Assembly (NCBI RefSeq): GCF_963678635.1
Contig: NC_087065.1
Coordinates: 5,479,209-5,543,208 of the forward strand
Origin: Symsagittifera roscoffensis
Lineage: Eukaryota > Xenacoelomorpha > Acoela > Convolutidae
Length of the DNA: 64,000 bases
Direction: 5' to 3'
The position numbers and the translations under genes were made by a program. The notes below the pieces were generated by a model. That model saw nothing but the letters and a program-made list of their open reading frames with translations. It searched no databases and had not been told where the DNA came from. The number at the start of each line of letters is the position of its first letter. Position 1 is the first letter of the stretch. This document shows, piece by piece, positions 61,512 to 64,000 of this stretch.

Positions 61512-64000
61512 TTATTGCTGAAACGGCTGAAGATCTGTCCTGACTACCTCTTTCTGCGGCAACAGGCTTATCGAACGTTTCGATACCGCTATCGTTTCTA
61601 AGTCATCCGCTGCGTTGTCAAAGACTCTTTCGCTTGGTATTAGGTAGCGATCACTGTCAGGATCCTGGTACACCTCTCTGTCCAGGTCTCTCGCCCGAGT
61701 TTCCACTAGTAGCGTGTGTATCGCCAGTTCTGACAGTTCGGATCCCGAACTCGAGTTCCTGTCTGAATAGATGTCCATTCCTGAGTTTCGGGAAGCATCA
61801 TCCGTCGAAGAGGTTGTGCTGGAGACTGCACGCTCCTCCAGATCATGTCTGTGCTTTCTTCGCATCCATCTGAACTCCCCGGACAAAACCTTGTTCTCTG
61901 GGTCCTGTCTCTCATCAGGAATTTCCTCGTTTATCTCAGACTCCCCGGACAAATTTCCTTGTCCCGGGTGTTGATCTTGTGATTGCTGGTTCTTCTCCTC
62001 ATCCTTCTCCCCGGACAAATAGTCTTGCGGCAGATTTTGTTCTACAACTCCACCCTCTTTATCCCGGTCTACAAAGGTGACGGTTTTCTTTCGCTTGCTG
62101 CTCCCCTGTTCTTTCTGTCCATAAGAAGTACTTGTTAAAATCTCCTGGGGTATTGAGGATACTAGTTGCTGAACTATTGTCCTACAATCCCTTTCGTTCT
62201 CTTCGTGCTGTCGTCTGGACGGCATGATCTTCACCTTCTCACTGTCTGTTAGCGATGCCACTGCTGCTGTCCACTCGGGGTCATCTCTGGTCACTTCTCT
62301 TTCTAATAACCCACCCAGCATCCGCATCACTTGTGGTGTGACTTGCACCGTTTTATCCAATAATGAGAGGCTGTTTATATTCATGCGAGAGAGTTCTTGC
62401 TGGACCAGGTTCGAACGCAGCAACAAATCCAAGGGGACCGGGTCCTCCTTGGACAGGATCTTTATCTCGGCTGCTTTCTCTACAGGTAGCTCAGGGTGCC
62501 CTGGAATTGGATGTCCAGACTTATCCAACCATCTCGTCAAGGGAAGCGCTTCATAAGTTTCTTTGTCCAAAAACGAGAATCCCTCCTTTATTTCCACCTG
62601 ATTGGCCTGCTTCTGCTCCAATCTTTCATAGAACTCAGTTTTCTTGCTGATGCTGTCAGCATTCTGGTGTTTGTCACGCATCCTATGTTCGATTGTCATA
62701 TGGTAGCCATCCAATCTTACTATCCATCTACCAATATAACTCTGATCCATCGAGTAGGTCTTCAACCAGGATAACGCTCTGTTGTCCACGCGTAACTTGA
62801 AGGGAGCGCTCCCCAAGTATGCACGGTACTTTTCCACGAAGGTGACTACTGCAAACTTTTCTGCTTTTGGTGCGCCATATTTCATCTCTGTGTCACTCAA
62901 GACCTTGCTGCCGTATGCGATGGGACGGAGAACTGTTCTTCCGTTCCATTCTTGCTCTTGATGCAAGATTCCTGAGATGGCCACCACCGATGCGTCTGTG
63001 TCGAGAACATACATGCCCTCTTCTGTAGGCATGCCCAGCACTGGCGCTTCGCACAGTTCCCGCTTTATGTTCTCGAATGCAACCTGTGCCTCATCGTTCC
63101 ATTCGAACTTTTCCCCTTTGTTGCGCATTAGCTTCTGCATCGGGTACACATTGTCCGCATACCCTTTAATGAATTCACGGTAACAATTGGCAAACCCCAG
63201 GAAGCTCATTAGCTGTGTGTCCGTCCTCGGAGCCTTCCATGTCAGCACAGCCTCTACTGCTTCCGGATCTGGCCTCACACCATGCCTGTCCACCATTCTT
63301 CCCAGGTACTTGATCGAATCGCTAAGGATTTCACATTTCGATGGTTTGCATTTCAAGCCTGCTCTTTTCATACATCCGAAGACCTCATCGAGCCGGTCAA
63401 TGTGATCCTCCAGGGTCGGTGTCGCTATGACTACGTCATCCACGTAGCACATCAAGAGATTCCCGTACTTTTTGGTCACTCCTGTCAAAGCCTGAGCCAT
63501 CAGCCTTTGAAAGGTTGCTGTTGCATTGCACAAGCCGAAGGGCATCCTCTTCCACTGGTACAACCCCAATTCGCACGCGAAACCGGTTTTTTCCCTATCC
63601 TTTTTCCGCAAAGGAACCTGCCAGAAGGCAGAACCTAAGTCCAATGTGGTGAAGAACTTGGCATCACCAAGTTTAGATAGGCTCTCGTCTATTCGCGGTA
63701 TCGGGTACGCATCTTTTATCGTTACCGCGTTCAAGTAACGAAAGTCGCAACAAAATCTAAGCTGCCCCCTTTCTTTTTCGCCATTACTACTCCGCAAGCC
63801 CATGGCGATTTCGAGGGCTCTATCATGTCGTATTCAAGCAACATTTCTATTTCCGCTCGGCACGCTTCCGATTTATGTGGCGTCATTCGCCTTGCGCCTT
63901 CCCTATGAGGAACGGCGCCCTCTTCTAGTTCGATCTCGTGTTCGACGAAATTACAGCAACCGATGTCCGCCTTATGTTTTGAAAATACATCAGCGTTCCG
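61512..64000 (-). CDS. Reverse transcriptase-RNase H of the giant element, 5' end outside window
   Basis: Coding is open from the window edge (64000, reading NADVFSKHKADIGCC on the minus strand) to about 63770, then in the next frame to TAA at 61512. RT: FFTTLDLGSAFWQVP (Asp 55 in the numbering from 63803), RMPFGLCNATATFQRLM, CYVDDVV (catalytic Asp pair 122-123), YLGRMV. RNase H: VLDTDASVVAISGIL (D270), E315, RVDNRALSWL (D340), NADSISKK (D383). Residues 390-763 are a long charged linker with three LSGE units exactly 66 nt apart. A C5 run at 63765-63769 shifts the frame between SPWACGVVMAKKK and GQLRFCCDF. One more base would restore the family reading, so it is a deletion or an assembly error. 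Protease and gag must lie beyond the edge. Confidence 0.9.
61875..62019 (-). repeat. TTTGTCCGGGGAG motif, three copies at 66-nt spacing
   Basis: Copies at 61875-61887, 61941-61953 and 62007-62019, each encoding LSGE in the pol linker. Spacing is exactly 66 nt, while the intervening codons are dissimilar. Confidence 0.8.

Overview
The window looks like repeat-rich, AT-rich nuclear DNA from a protostome, most likely a nematode. Two lines of evidence support this: innexin C-terminal exons (2.7-4.0 kb) with exon-rich GC and AT-rich introns, and several splice acceptors of the TTTTCAG/TTTCCAG type. There is no operon structure and nothing bacterial. A 200-base run of N (4235-4434) shows this is draft assembly sequence. 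Host genes take up little space: the last two innexin exons, four well-spliced exons of an unrecognised gene (36.2-40.5 kb, + strand), and a few weaker single-exon or minus-strand candidates. Almost everything else is transposable-element material.

Left to right: 0-2.7 kb dispersed AT-rich repeats; 2.7-4.0 kb innexin exons; 4.9-9.8 kb a decayed BEL/Pao LTR element with recognisable terminal repeats; 10.4-12.6 kb a cluster of foldback MITE-like elements; 13.0-24.1 kb a G-poor, A/C-rich Ty3/gypsy-type element with gag, protease, RT-RNase H, integrase and an envelope-position glycoprotein-like region, all broken except a 261-codon terminal ORF; 24.2-25.5 kb a 172-bp satellite array; 26.3-28.5 kb and 44.9-47.75 kb two copies (A and B) of an unidentified element whose modules are permuted as expected for an LTR plus interior, with covarying hairpins; 30.1-34.5 kb four tandem copies of a 1.1-kb repeat; 37-45 kb fragments of a family with CAGGGGCGGAT ends.

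The most notable part is 47.75-64.0 kb, all on the minus strand and much more GC-balanced than its surroundings. It is the 3' part of a very large Ty3/gypsy-like retroelement that runs off the right edge. In transcription order it carries RT and RNase H, a long linker, integrase with a GPF-type C-terminus, an acidic linker and a C-terminal macrodomain-like (TARG1/ALC1-like) module. Next come a splice-acceptor-like site, a 138-codon ORF separated by one in-frame TAA from a 1056-codon ORF with a coiled coil and an SGNH/GDSL hydrolase domain, and then, with a 7-nt ATGCTAG overlap, an intact 1782-codon ORF of unknown fold. A purine tract and an inferred 1.33-kb LTR end it. The element sits inside dispersed-repeat copy B.

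The pol part of this copy has three lesions (one-base shifts in a G run and an A run, and one TAA), while the two big cargo ORFs are uninterrupted over 8.5 kb. The combination of macrodomain, SGNH domain(s) and giant unknown protein in the place where retroviruses keep env is my candidate for an undescribed system. Identifications rest on motif reading only; no alignments or searches were possible.
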